The notes: generated from the sequence alone by a model not told the origin. Positions 51,514 through 60,918 are shown, counted from the first letter of the stretch. The stretch: DNA of 64,000 nucleotides from Chimaeribacter californicus (GCF_002858675.1 NZ_PJZF01000002.1:310001-374000), one strand, 5' to 3'. Program-made: numbers and translations.

Positions 51514-51957
51514 ATGCAGTTCATCAAAGCCGTTCTTCAGGCCGATGAGGCGTTTTCAGCACATTTTAATGTGGTAATCCCGGCGGGTTTCCCTTCGCCG
51601 GCGGCAGACTTTGTGGAGGAACGGATTGACCTCAACAAGCTGCTGATTCGCCACCCCTCCGCCACCTATTTCCTGCGCGTGGCGGGCGATTCCATGATTG
51701 ACGCCAACGTGCGTGACGGCGACCTGGTGATGGTGGACAGCGCCCTGACCGCCGCCGACGGGGACATCGTGATCGCCGCCGTTGACGGCGAGTTCACCAT
51801 CAAATGTTTGCAGACCCGCCCTTTTTGGGCGCTGGTGCCGATGAACCCGGCCTACACGCCGATCGTCATCCGCGAAGGGCAGGATCTGCATATCTTCGGC
51901 GTGGTCACCTACATCATCTCCCCCGCCGCCAGCCGCCACTATGTTCGCCCTGGTTGA
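51514..51957 (+). CDS. umuD: UmuD, error-prone polymerase V subunit / LexA-like autoprotease
   Basis: 147 aa. Catalytic dyad S60 (AGDSMID) and K97 (FTIKC) at the E. coli positions; cleavage site A24-G25. After RecA-stimulated self-cleavage UmuD' joins UmuC to form Pol V. The last codons lie inside a 53-bp direct repeat; the original umuC ATG still exists at 51941, now leading into foreign DNA. Controlled by the LexA box just upstream. Confidence 0.96.
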   Translation: MQFIKAVLQADEAFSAHFNVVIPAGFPSPAADFVEERIDLNKLLIRHPSATYFLRVAGDSMIDANVRDGDLVMVDSALTAADGDIVIAAVDGEFTIKCLQTRPFWALVPMNPAYTPIVIREGQDLHIFGVVTYIISPAASRHYVRPG

Positions 51958-51964
51958 TGTAAAT
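51912..51964. repeat. 53-bp direct repeat (umuD/umuC junction), left copy
   Basis: Identical over 53 bp to 53862-53914. It contains the umuD 3' end and the first eight umuC codons. After base 51964 the sequence leaves umuC. Confidence 0.97.
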
Positions 51965-52127
51965 CGTTTTTCTGGCTGGGTTGATGAAAGGCAGGGCCGG
52001 GCGTAAATTCCGGTGACATCCCTTATAAAAACTGTGTGCCCGGTCATGCTCACGTCGGATGCTTTTTTTCAGACGCGGCGTAATATTTCCTCTTAACCTT
52101 ACATACTGCAAGGATAAGCAGGTACCT

Positions 52128-53285
52128 ATGTTTACTCTCTATCAGAGTCGTGACATTGAACGAGCACTCTCTCCAGAAGATTTCCCGCTGATTCTCTCGC
52201 CACGGGACGCACTGGCGCAGGTGGAAACGCATTATGACCTTGAGCCCCGCCGTTACTCCTGTTGCGGCTTCTTTGAACTCCCCCATCGTCTATATTCAGG
52301 CAGGCAAACCTGGCAGCGTGCCCCGGCTGGCTATGCCGATCCAGTCTATGATCGGGTGAAACACTGGCTTGAAATAGGCTGGTTGATTGGCATTGACCTT
52401 ATGGCGCACTGGAGCGCATTCCATCACCCCTTTCATGTTAATGAGCATGGCGATCTGGTTTGCGGCGATCCGGGCAGATATCACAGTTGGTATGTCCATG
52501 AGGTTATCTCTGGCTATAACCGGGCCGTCGCCGCACGGAGGAGCGTTAAGGCTGCACCCACGCAGCGGTTCAATTATGGCAGTGCTTATACGGACCCCGA
52601 ACAACATGCTCAGGCAGGGAAAATGCTGAACAGCAAATCTGTCGGGCGTTTATTGGCTGCCGGCGGTATTTATAACGGCAATATCGCGGCATTTGCGGAA
52701 ACAGCGCAGGCTTTGGGTGGTGAGGCAGCAGAGGGTTATAGCCAGATACTCAATGAAAAAACAGCCGGCAGCGTGATTGCCTTATCTTCTCTCTTGCTGG
52801 CAGTGCGTCGTACAGGCAATACGATGTCCATAAGCGAACTGGAAAAACTGCACAGTTACCTGGGAAAAGCGAAAGGTAAACAGCGGTTTTTGGAACAAAT
52901 CAGCGTAGTAAAAATCGATTACTTACGCAGAGAACGCGATGACTATCAGCTCTTGAGAAACCAGTTTAACAACCGGGTACGGCCTGATTTTTTAAAATCT
53001 TTGGCGGCTGATCCTGCTGCGTTAATGAGGTTTACACCTGCACAACGCCTTGAAATGGCAAAGGGAAAAATACCTGCACGGGGGTGGTCTGTGCATCATA
53101 AGATTTCTTTAGATGACACCGGCACGAACGATTTTCATAATCTTATTTTGATCAAAAATGATCCTGAACATACGGTTTTCACCAATGCCCAACGGCGCAT
53201 AGTGAGTGAATTAGAGTATGGGCAGTCAAAATCCGTTTATTGGCCCATCCCCAAAGGGAAAATTTATCCGCAGAGGCAACCATGA
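52128..53285 (+). CDS. Putative HNH-nuclease toxin inserted in umuDC
   Basis: 385 aa from MFTLYQSRDIE; an in-frame ATG at 52059 would add 23 residues. The C-terminus carries an HNH-type motif: H323-H324-K ... N338 ... H348 (SVHHKISLDDTG, NDFHNLILI, DPEH), like nuclease ends of polymorphic and type VI toxins. The N-terminal 140 residues (GFFELPHRLYSG, WLEIGWLIGIDLMAHWSAF) match no delivery domain I know. It overlaps the next gene by ATGA, typical of toxin-immunity pairs. No terminator is seen after umuD, so it is probably read from the SOS promoter. GC is below the flanks. Confidence 0.75.
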   Translation: MFTLYQSRDIERALSPEDFPLILSPRDALAQVETHYDLEPRRYSCCGFFELPHRLYSGRQTWQRAPAGYADPVYDRVKHWLEIGWLIGIDLMAHWSAFHHPFHVNEHGDLVCGDPGRYHSWYVHEVISGYNRAVAARRSVKAAPTQRFNYGSAYTDPEQHAQAGKMLNSKSVGRLLAAGGIYNGNIAAFAETAQALGGEAAEGYSQILNEKTAGSVIALSSLLLAVRRTGNTMSISELEKLHSYLGKAKGKQRFLEQISVVKIDYLRRERDDYQLLRNQFNNRVRPDFLKSLAADPAALMRFTPAQRLEMAKGKIPARGWSVHHKISLDDTGTNDFHNLILIKNDPEHTVFTNAQRRIVSELEYGQSKSVYWPIPKGKIYPQRQP

Positions 53286-53758
53286 ACAGTGAAAAACAGG
53301 AACTCGTGACGCTTATTGCTGCGCTGCATGACATAGAGCAATCCTATGCGGATGCCGGGTATGAAGACCAGGCGGGGATTCGTGAAGATCAGGTCAGCGC
53401 CTGTCAGCGGGTATTAGTCACCCTGGGCGGCGATCGTTTTGCTGAGAGTTATCTGCCGTTCTTGCGGCAAATGAATGGCTTTGATCTTAACGGCGTGCGG
53501 TTATTTGGTTATTTCGATGACAAAGAGGATGAGCGGGATTTACGTAAACAATCAGCCAATTTACACGCCGTGCCTGACCTGTTTCCTGATGCATTTAAAA
53601 ACGGTGCGGTCGTCGGTGAAACGGACATGGATATTCTGTTTTTTAACCGGGAGACCTCTGTTTATGAAAGCCGCGATTTTATCGGCGTAGAACGCGTAAA
53701 TGAACGCTACCGCACGATAACCGGCTTGCTGAGGGCGCTCATCGCCTTAATTGAATAA
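53282..53758 (+). CDS. Putative SUKH-like immunity protein
   Basis: 158 aa, acidic, no signal peptide. The segment YLPFLRQMNGFDLNGVRLFGYFDDKEDERDL resembles SUKH/SMI1-KNR4 immunity proteins (Leu-x-x-x-Asn-Gly-Phe-x-x-x-Gly pattern). Overlap with the toxin stop by ATGA and its position directly after an HNH protein support an immunity role. Assignment to SUKH is from pattern only. Confidence 0.7.
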   Translation: MNSEKQELVTLIAALHDIEQSYADAGYEDQAGIREDQVSACQRVLVTLGGDRFAESYLPFLRQMNGFDLNGVRLFGYFDDKEDERDLRKQSANLHAVPDLFPDAFKNGAVVGETDMDILFFNRETSVYESRDFIGVERVNERYRTITGLLRALIALIE

Positions 53759-53794
53759 GTGATGTGGCATCTTGATAAAAAGGGGCTTCAAAGG

Positions 53795-53814
53795 TACTGT
53801 TTTTATATACAGCA
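53795..53814. promoter_or_regulatory. Second LexA box, upstream of umuC
   Basis: TACTGTTTTTATATACAGCA: CTG-N10-CAG with an A/T centre, a strong LexA match. It lies after the immunity gene, 96 bp before umuC, within inserted DNA; sequence around it differs from the umuD promoter. Confidence 0.85.
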
Positions 53815-53826
53815 AATTCAGGAACC

Positions 53827-53907
53827 ATGCTTATGTTGCCTTTCCGCTCTATTAAGATGTTCATCATCTCCCCCGCCGCCAGCCGCCACTATGTTCGCCC
53901 TGGTTGA
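53827..53907 (+). CDS. 26-codon leader ORF ending in the UmuD C-terminus
   Basis: ATG at 53827 with CAGGAA just upstream. Encodes MLMLPFRSIKMF followed by [14 protein letters not shown], the last residues of UmuD. Its stop overlaps the umuC start as the umuD stop once did, so it may restore translational coupling to umuC. Expression is unproven. Confidence 0.55.
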   Translation: MLMLPFRSIKMFIISPAASRHYVRPG

Positions 53908-53914
53908 TGTAAAT
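53862..53914. repeat. 53-bp direct repeat (umuD/umuC junction), right copy
   Basis: Perfect copy of 51912-51964; continues into the true umuC. The two copies bound a 1,950-bp unit. Confidence 0.97.
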
Positions 53915-55153
53915 AGCTTTTATGCCTCGTGCGAGACCGTGTTCCGGCCCGATTTATGGGGAAAGCCGGTGGCGGTGCTGAGCAACAATGACGGCTGCGT
54001 GATCGCCTGTAACGCGCAGGCGCGGCGGCTGGGGCTGAAAACCGGTGACCCCTATTTCAAACTGGGCGACTATTTCCGGGCGCATGGCGTGCATGTTTTC
54101 AGCTCTAACTACGCGCTGTACGCCGATATCTCCAACCGGGTGATGACCATTCTGGAAGAGATGGCCCCGGCCACGGAGATCTACTCCATCGATGAGAGTT
54201 GGCTCCTGTTGCAGGGCATGGCGCGGCTGATGCCGCTGGAGGAGTATGGCCGCCGGGTGCAGGCGCGGGTGCAAAAAGAGGCGCATGTGGCAGTCGGCGT
54301 CGGCATCGCCCCGACCAAAACCCTGGCCAAGCTGGCGAACCACGCGGCCAAGCGGTGGCGGAAAACCGGCGGCGTGGTCGATCTCAGTGACCCGCTGCGC
54401 CAGCGCAAGCTGATGGCGCTGGTGCCGGTGTCTGAAGTGTGGGGCATTGGCGGCCGCCTCAGCAAAAGGCTGATGCTGATGGGCATCCATACCGCGCTGG
54501 ATCTGGCGCAGGCCAATACCGGGCTTATCCGCAAACAGTTCGGCGTGGTGCTGGAGCGCACGGTGCGTGAGCTGCGCGGCGAATCCTGCCTGGCGCTGGA
54601 GCTGGAGCCTGCGGCAAAACAGCAGATTGTGTGCAGCCGCTCTTTCGGCCACCGGCTCACCGCCAAAGAGGAGGTGCGCCAGGCGGTGTGCGCCTTTGCG
54701 GAGCGGGCGGCGGAGAAGCTGCGCGGCGAGCGCCGCTATTGCCGCCAGGTCACGGTGTTTATCCGCACCAGCCCGCATGACGCCAGCGGCGATCACTACA
54801 CCCCGCACGCCACTGCCCAATGCCAGACGCCCACCCAGGACACGCGCGACATTATTGCGCTGGCGATGCAGGCGTTTGAGCACATCTGGCAGACAGGTTA
54901 TCGCTACATGAAAGCGGGCGTGATGCTGGGGGATTTTTACAACGAAGGCGTGGCGCAGCTCGGCCTGTTTGATGAGCTGGCCCCGCGCGCCAACAGCGAA
55001 GCGCTGATGCAGGTGGTAGACCGCCTGAACCGCACCGGCAAAGGCTCGCTGTGGTTCGCCGGTCAGGGTGTGCAGAAAAGCTGGCAGATGCGGCGGGCGA
55101 TGCTCTCACCCGCCTACACCACCCGCTTTGCCGATCTGCCGGTGGTGAAGTAG
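53891..55153 (+). CDS. umuC: UmuC, DNA polymerase V catalytic subunit
   Basis: 420 aa starting [41 protein letters not shown], normal UmuC length and active-site carboxylates (D6 region and SIDESW). Y-family translesion polymerase. The frame is open back to 53759, but this is inserted DNA; the start at 53891 is the one shared with the ancestral junction. It now lies 1.9 kb from umuD with its own LexA box. Confidence 0.95.
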   Translation: MFALVDVNSFYASCETVFRPDLWGKPVAVLSNNDGCVIACNAQARRLGLKTGDPYFKLGDYFRAHGVHVFSSNYALYADISNRVMTILEEMAPATEIYSIDESWLLLQGMARLMPLEEYGRRVQARVQKEAHVAVGVGIAPTKTLAKLANHAAKRWRKTGGVVDLSDPLRQRKLMALVPVSEVWGIGGRLSKRLMLMGIHTALDLAQANTGLIRKQFGVVLERTVRELRGESCLALELEPAAKQQIVCSRSFGHRLTAKEEVRQAVCAFAERAAEKLRGERRYCRQVTVFIRTSPHDASGDHYTPHATAQCQTPTQDTRDIIALAMQAFEHIWQTGYRYMKAGVMLGDFYNEGVAQLGLFDELAPRANSEALMQVVDRLNRTGKGSLWFAGQGVQKSWQMRRAMLSPAYTTRFADLPVVK

Positions 55154-55199
55154 CCGGAAAATAAGGAGGCCGGGGCAGCCTGAGCGTTGTTCACCTTAA

Positions 55200-56126
55200 T
55201 TATGTGTTGTGCTCCTGAGGCTGAGAAGAGGGATTTGTACGTATATGCAACAAGTCCTCAAGGCCAATACGGCGCAACATTTCCGCCCGCACACGGTCCG
55301 CCATGGCGTTGACGATTTCAGCGCCGTCCTGAGACGGGTCGATATGGCGGCGGAACGGGCGGCTGCCTGACGGCATCGCCACGATGTCGACAATCGCACG
55401 GGCGACGTCCGCGACATCGGCATCCGCCGGCTCAAGCGCGGCCAGGCCAGCAAGGCTCTGCTCCGGCACCCCGGCGTAGGGGCCGTTGTGATATTCGGCC
55501 GCCCTGGCGCTATCGGCAGGCGTGCCGGAGTGAACGAAATGGTTTGTCCCTTTCGTAAACGCCCCCGGCACGATAATGGAGGTTTCAATCCCCCAGCGAG
55601 CCAGTTCCCCGGCATAAGACACGGCCAGAGAATCCATCGCGGCTTTGGCGGCAAAATAGGGAGCCAGGTAAGGCGGCGTGCCGCCCCGGGCGCTGCTGGA
55701 TGACACCCACAACACCAACCCACTGCCCTGCTGACGCAGGTAAGGCAACGCAGCGCGGTTCACCCGTTGGGTGCTCAGCACGTTGATGTCATAAAGCTGG
55801 GCAAATTGTTCAGGGAGAAAAGCCTCTGCCGGGCCGAACGACATATGCCCGGCATTGTGAATCACCACGTCAAGGCGCCCGGCCTCGTCGATAATTTTCG
55901 CAATACCCGCCTCCACGGAGCCACTGTCGGCAACATCCAGCTCCACGCTACGCAGATCTACCTGATGCGCATGGGCGTAGCGGGCTACCTCCGCAACCTG
56001 GGGTGCATTACGCCCCTGCGTCTCCCGCATACTGGCATAAACGGTGTGCCCGGCGTGGGCCAGTGCGCGTGCGGTAAGGGCGCCAAACCCACTGGATGCC
56101 CCGGTGATAACGATGACATGTTTCAT
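55200..56126 (-). CDS. SDR-family oxidoreductase A
   Basis: 308 aa classical short-chain dehydrogenase: TGASSGFG nucleotide motif, HNAG, catalytic S-Y-K (VSSSSA, YFAAK). C-terminal extension of about 50 residues. Substrate unknown. Followed upstream by another SDR and, divergently, a LysR regulator; the three probably form one function. Part of a block flanked by copies of the umuC 3' end. Confidence 0.85.
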   Translation of the reverse strand: MKHVIVITGASSGFGALTARALAHAGHTVYASMRETQGRNAPQVAEVARYAHAHQVDLRSVELDVADSGSVEAGIAKIIDEAGRLDVVIHNAGHMSFGPAEAFLPEQFAQLYDINVLSTQRVNRAALPYLRQQGSGLVLWVSSSSARGGTPPYLAPYFAAKAAMDSLAVSYAGELARWGIETSIIVPGAFTKGTNHFVHSGTPADSARAAEYHNGPYAGVPEQSLAGLAALEPADADVADVARAIVDIVAMPSGSRPFRRHIDPSQDGAEIVNAMADRVRAEMLRRIGLEDLLHIRTNPSSQPQEHNT

Positions 56127-56167
56127 ATGTTTCTCCAGACAATAAGGTTAACGGACAGCAGAGCGAT

Positions 56168-56908
56168 TCAGATAATCCCGCCATTGGCGCGGAGGGTTTG
56201 GCCGTTGATCCAGCCGCCGTCCGGGCCGGCCAGGAAAGCGACAGTGGCAGCGATATCCTGTGGCTGGCCCAAACGTTCCAGCGGGGCCAGTCTGGAAAGC
56301 CGGTCGACAACCTCCTGTGGCTTGCCATTCAGGAAAAGATCCGTCGCGGTTGGCCCGGGTGCCACTGCGTTGACGGTAATGTTGCGGCCGCGCAACTCTT
56401 TGGCGAAGACGCTGGTCATCGCCTCTACGGCCGCTTTGGTACCGGCATACACGCCATAAGTGGGTTGCAGCATCGCCACTACGCTTGAGGAAAAGTTGAT
56501 CACCCGGCCGCCATCGCGCATGCGTCTGGCCGCTTCCCGCATCGTGTTGAACGTACCCTTGAAGTTGATGTCGATTTGCCGATCCAGGGTTTCATCGTCT
56601 GTTTCAGCCAGGGTCGCCAGGGCCATGATACCGGCGTTGTTGACCACGACGTCGACACTGCCGAAATACTGCTCTGTTTCATTAAACAGGCGGCGTACAT
56701 CCTCAGCACTGGCCACATTCGCCTTAACGGCCAACGCCTGCCCGCCCTGTGCCTGGATAGCCGCCACCAGGGCATCCGCCTCTGTTGCGCTGCTGGCGTA
56801 GTTCACCACTACGCTGAAGCCATCCTGGGAAAGACGCCGGGCGATTTCACTGCCGATACCACGGGAGGCGCCGGTAACGATGGCTACTTTGCTGTCAGAA
56901 GTGTTCAT
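56168..56908 (-). CDS. SDR-family oxidoreductase B
   Basis: 246 aa. TGASRGIG, NNAG, S-Y-K (FSSSV, YAGTK) and the C-terminal GGWINGQTLRANGGII. Similar to 3-oxoacyl-ACP-reductase-like SDRs; substrate unknown. It is 41 bp upstream of SDR A and likely in one operon with it. Confidence 0.87.
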   Translation of the reverse strand: MNTSDSKVAIVTGASRGIGSEIARRLSQDGFSVVVNYASSATEADALVAAIQAQGGQALAVKANVASAEDVRRLFNETEQYFGSVDVVVNNAGIMALATLAETDDETLDRQIDINFKGTFNTMREAARRMRDGGRVINFSSSVVAMLQPTYGVYAGTKAAVEAMTSVFAKELRGRNITVNAVAPGPTATDLFLNGKPQEVVDRLSRLAPLERLGQPQDIAATVAFLAGPDGGWINGQTLRANGGII

Positions 56909-57118
56909 GGCTTTTCCTGTCTGTTAGTTGAGTTGGGTGTGTGGTGCAGGAACAGAGTCTCACAGCGGATATTTGGGATAAATGCCCCATTTTCGCCTTC
57001 ACTATTCAATATTCATCAACAATAAATGCGCAATTTGGTCTATAGCGGGGGCCTTATCGGGTGAGAGAGACGGGGGTTCGTGTGAGCCCGGGTTGGGCCG
57101 CCGTAAAATAAGCGGGTT

Positions 57119-57394
57119 TCAGGGCTGGCCGGTGTCTTTGTTACGTGCCGCGTACCGCCTGCGGGCCGCCAGCCCTGCCGGCGGTACCAGAAACACCAGC
57201 GTCCCCACGGCAAGCTCCATGGCGATGCTGTAACCGGCTGCTATGCCCATCAGGCCATGAATGGCACAAGCCACCAGCCAGAGCAGCGCGAACGCCCTGT
57301 CGGCAATGCCTGGCCTCAGATTGAAAAAACGCGCCAACCGTTGAACGAGCCAGAGCAGACAGAAGCCGGATGCGATAGCGACAAGCGTATGCAT
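57119..57394 (-). CDS. Small membrane protein, three predicted helices
   Basis: 91 aa, no family recognised. Hydrophobic segments near residues 3-20, 33-52 and 56-75, basic tail (RRRYAARNK). Sits between SDR B and the LysR gene. Confidence 0.6.
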   Translation of the reverse strand: MHTLVAIASGFCLLWLVQRLARFFNLRPGIADRAFALLWLVACAIHGLMGIAAGYSIAMELAVGTLVFLVPPAGLAARRRYAARNKDTGQP

Positions 57395-57525
57395 AGTGAT
57401 GATCCCCGATAAGAAGCCATGAGAGAGCGGAACTCGGTCTCAGGCTGACAGCGTTCCTGCCTGGAATAAAGGGGGCGTATTGGGCAATACTGTTCAGCCT
57501 GATGGAACAATAAACGTGGAGCTTT

Positions 57526-58410
57526 ATGGATCAGGTTCGTGCCATGAAAATCTTTGTTCGTATCTACGAGCGCAACAGCTTCACTGCCGCCGCCGAGGAT
57601 CTTGACATCCCCCGTGCAACGCTGACGCATGTGATGAACCAGTTCGAACAGTGGCTGGGTACGCGGCTGCTGGAGCGCAGCACCCGGCGGGTACGCCCGA
57701 CGTTAGATGGCGAAGCCTATTACCACCGCTGCGTAAATCTGCTGGCAGAACTGGAAGAGGCGGAGCTTGCTTTCCGGCAGAGCCAGCCTAAAGGCAGGCT
57801 CCGGGTAGATTTGCATGGCACGTTAGCACGCTTCTTCGTTATCCCGGCGTTGCCGGCGTTTATTCAGCGGTACCCGGGCATTGAGTTATCGTTTAGTGAA
57901 ACCGACCGTTTCGTTGATCTTATTCAGGAAGGTGTCGATTGTGTGGTGCGGGCAGGTATGCTCAGGGATTCATCGTTAATCGGCAGGCATCTGGCCAACC
58001 TGCCGCAGGTGACCTGTGCAAGCCCGGCCTATATCAAAACCTATGGCGAACCACAAAACCTGGCCGACCTGATAAACCATAAAGCGATCAACTATGTCTC
58101 GCCTACCAGTGGAAAACCTTTTCCGTTCGAATTTGAGGCGAATGGCGCCATGCAGGAAGTCACGATTCCTACCGCCATCTCCGTGTTTGGTGCAGAAATT
58201 TATACGGCATCGGCCATTGCCGGGATTGGTCTGATTCAGGTGCCTAAATACCGGATTGCCCGAGAGTTGCAGCAAGGTATTCTGCATGAACTGCTGCCGG
58301 GCAACCCGCCGCCGCCGATGCCGGTCTCGGTTCTCTACCCCCATAACCGGCATCTTTCGCCGCGGGTAAGGGTGTTTGTGGACTGGCTAAAAGAGATCTT
58401 CACACGCTGA
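57526..58410 (+). CDS. LysR-family regulator
   Basis: 294 aa. HTH at residues ~15-40 (NSFTAAAEDLDIPRATLTHVMNQFE), then a substrate-binding-like effector domain of the CrgA/YhjC type (RLRVDLHGTLARFFVIPALPAFIQRYPGIELSFSET). Divergent from the small membrane protein and SDR genes, which it probably regulates. Confidence 0.88.
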   Translation: MDQVRAMKIFVRIYERNSFTAAAEDLDIPRATLTHVMNQFEQWLGTRLLERSTRRVRPTLDGEAYYHRCVNLLAELEEAELAFRQSQPKGRLRVDLHGTLARFFVIPALPAFIQRYPGIELSFSETDRFVDLIQEGVDCVVRAGMLRDSSLIGRHLANLPQVTCASPAYIKTYGEPQNLADLINHKAINYVSPTSGKPFPFEFEANGAMQEVTIPTAISVFGAEIYTASAIAGIGLIQVPKYRIARELQQGILHELLPGNPPPPMPVSVLYPHNRHLSPRVRVFVDWLKEIFTR

Positions 58411-58440
58411 ACCGGCGCTCAGAAAGAAGGCGGGGGCACA

Positions 58441-58495
58441 ATGCGGCGGGCGATGCGCTCACCCGCCTGCACCACCCGCGCCGGTGGTGAAGTAA
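58441..58495 (+). pseudogene. Fragment of the umuC 3' end
   Basis: Matches umuC 55087-55153 at nearly every base except an 11-bp deletion (TTTGCCGATCT) and about three substitutions, ending GCCGGTGGTGAAGTA-A against -G. A leftover of the duplication that flanks the SDR/LysR block. Confidence 0.85.
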
Positions 58496-58504
58496 CGCCT
58501 CCGC

Positions 58505-58981
<477 letters not shown>

Positions 58982-59133
58982 TTAAAGTGAAATAGCGTTT
59001 CATTATACGCCAGAGAGATGACGCTACCGCGATCGGGGTAACGTTTCCGGCCAGGGTACGATATCGCTCAACTGCCGCAGACAAACGATTGCGCTGTGAC
59101 TATTGTTGTGAATACAAAGTGTGAAGTTTGATC

Positions 59134-59161
59134 TTGCAGAGTAAAGCGGCGTGCGTATAAT
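59134..59161 (+). promoter_or_regulatory. pyrLBI promoter
   Basis: -35 TTGCAG and -10 TATAAT separated by 16 bp; transcription would start near 59168, 19 bp before pyrL. Confidence 0.75.
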
Positions 59162-59186
59162 GCGCCACAATTTGCCGGGAGAATCC

Positions 59187-59297
59187 ATGAAAAACGTTGC
59201 TGTTTTTGTTGCTGAATACCGCTGCACCGCCCTGCCCCCGCAGGGGCGCGACGCCGTTTTTCCTCCCGTTGCCCGATCGCAGAATGCCCCTCGTTGA
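59187..59297 (+). CDS. pyrL: pyrBI operon leader peptide PyrL
   Basis: 36 codons from [18 protein letters not shown] to QNAPR. The codons pass a U-rich pause run (GTTTTTCC) before the attenuator hairpin; the stop codon lies within that hairpin. As in E. coli, ribosomes close behind a polymerase paused by low UTP prevent termination. Confidence 0.9.
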   Translation: MKNVAVFVAEYRCTALPPQGRDAVFPPVARSQNAPR

Positions 59298-59310
59298 GGG
59301 GCTTTTTTTT
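59285..59310 (+). terminator. UTP-sensing attenuator of pyrBI
   Basis: GCCCCTC-GTT-GAGGGGCTTTTTTTT, overlapping the end of pyrL, upstream of pyrB. Couples aspartate transcarbamoylase synthesis to UTP level. Confidence 0.92.
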
Positions 59311-59410
59311 GTCTGCGTTCCGGCGGCAGCTTATGTCACATGCCCGAAAAGATCAGACGCCCGAACATACCGGCATTCCCCTGCACGGGGGAACGAACAG
59401 GAGAGCGACC

Positions 59411-60358
59411 ATGGCCAACCCGCTGTACCACAAACACATCATCTCAATTAACGATCTCAGCCGCGAGGAGCTGGAGCTGGTGCTCGACACCGCCGCCGCG
59501 CTGAAAGCGCGCCCCCAGCCGGAGCTGCTGAAGCACAGCGTGATCGCCAGTTGTTTTTTTGAGGCGTCCACCCGCACCCGCCTCTCGTTCGAAACCTCCA
59601 TCCACCGGCTGGGCGCGTCGGTGGTCGGCTTCTCTGACAGCAGCAACACCTCGCTGGGGAAAAAGGGCGAAACGCTGGCCGATACCATCTCAGTGATCAG
59701 CACCTATGTGGATGCGATTGTGATGCGCCACCCGCAGGAGGGCGCGGCGCGGCTGGCAGCGGAGTTCTCCGGCGGCGTGCCGGTGCTCAATGCCGGGGAC
59801 GGCGCGAACCAGCACCCGACCCAGACCCTGCTGGATCTCTTCACCCTGCGCGAAACCCAGGGGCGGCTGAATAACCTGCACATCGCCATGGTGGGTGACC
59901 TGAAATATGGCCGCACCGTGCACTCGCTGACCCAGGCGCTGGCGAAATTTGAAGGCAACCGCTTCTACTTCATCGCCCCGGATGCGCTGGCGATGCCGGA
60001 GTACATCCTCGCGATGCTGGAAGAGCGCGGCATTGAATACAGCCTGCATGACAACATTGAAGAAGTGGTGCCGGAGCTGGACATCCTCTACATGACGCGG
60101 GTGCAGAAAGAGCGGCTCGACCCGTCTGAATATGCCAACGTGAAGGCGCAGTTCGTGCTGCGCGCCGCCGACCTGGCCGGCGCACGTGACAACCTCAAGG
60201 TGCTGCACCCGCTGCCGCGGATTGATGAGATCACGCCGGACGTCGATAAAACGCCTTACGCCTGGTATTTCCAGCAGGCCGGTAACGGCATCTTCGCCCG
60301 CCAGGCGCTGCTGGCGCTGGTCCTGACCCCTGAATTACCCGCTGATCTGACGGCCTGA
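59411..60358 (+). CDS. pyrB: Aspartate carbamoyltransferase, catalytic subunit
   Basis: 315 aa from [25 protein letters not shown]. Carbamoyl-phosphate motif [13 protein letters not shown] and HPLPRIDEI for aspartate. First committed step of pyrimidine synthesis. The frame extends upstream to 59294, but that overlaps the attenuator; 59411 follows GAGCGACC. Confidence 0.97.
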   Translation: MANPLYHKHIISINDLSREELELVLDTAAALKARPQPELLKHSVIASCFFEASTRTRLSFETSIHRLGASVVGFSDSSNTSLGKKGETLADTISVISTYVDAIVMRHPQEGAARLAAEFSGGVPVLNAGDGANQHPTQTLLDLFTLRETQGRLNNLHIAMVGDLKYGRTVHSLTQALAKFEGNRFYFIAPDALAMPEYILAMLEERGIEYSLHDNIEEVVPELDILYMTRVQKERLDPSEYANVKAQFVLRAADLAGARDNLKVLHPLPRIDEITPDVDKTPYAWYFQQAGNGIFARQALLALVLTPELPADLTA

Positions 60359-60371
60359 AGGAGGCGCAACC

Positions 60372-60836
60372 ATGAGTCATGAAAACAAATTGCAGGTGGA
60401 AGCCATCAAATGCGGCACGGTGATTGACCACATCCCGGCGCGCGTCGGGTTCAAGCTGCTGACGCTGTTCAAGCTGACGGAAACTGAGCAGCGCATCACC
60501 ATCGGCCTCAATCTGCCGTCCAACGCGCTTGGGCGCAAAGACATCATCAAAATTGAAAACACCTTCCTGACTGACCAGCAGGTCAACCAGCTGGCGCTCT
60601 ATGCGCCGGATGCCACCGTCAACCGCATCGATGACTACGACGTGGTCGGCAAGATCATGCCGACGCTGCCGGAGCAGATCCACGGCGTGCTGCGCTGCCC
60701 GAACGGTAACTGCATCAGCCGCAGCGAGCCGGTGGCCTCCCGGTTCAGCGTGACTGCCCGCGACGGCGACGTGCGCCTGACCTGCAACTACTGCGAGAAA
60801 GCGTTCAGCCGCCAGGTGGTGCTGAATAACGACTGA
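60372..60836 (+). CDS. pyrI: Aspartate carbamoyltransferase, regulatory subunit
   Basis: 154 aa. N-terminal allosteric nucleotide-binding domain ([22 protein letters not shown]) and C-terminal zinc ribbon with four Cys ([12 protein letters not shown]). Binds CTP/ATP and modulates PyrB. 13 bp after pyrB. Confidence 0.97.
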   Translation: MSHENKLQVEAIKCGTVIDHIPARVGFKLLTLFKLTETEQRITIGLNLPSNALGRKDIIKIENTFLTDQQVNQLALYAPDATVNRIDDYDVVGKIMPTLPEQIHGVLRCPNGNCISRSEPVASRFSVTARDGDVRLTCNYCEKAFSRQVVLNND

Positions 60837-60918
60837 CCGGCACGGCGGCGCGGCTTGTGCAGGGCGCCGCCCGCTCCTTATAATGCCGGAGATGCTTAAC
60901 CCATAACCAGGAGAAGTC

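Noticed and set aside
52104-52123. LexA-like TACTG-N10-CAG just before the toxin start
   Set aside because: CTG-N10-CAG spacing fits, but the centre (CAAGGATAAG) is not A/T alternating and it overlaps the ribosome-binding region; probably chance.
53759-53890. N-terminal extension of umuC back to the immunity-gene stop
   Set aside because: The extension is inserted DNA, contains the LexA box and is unlike any UmuC N-terminus; the 53891 start is the conserved one.
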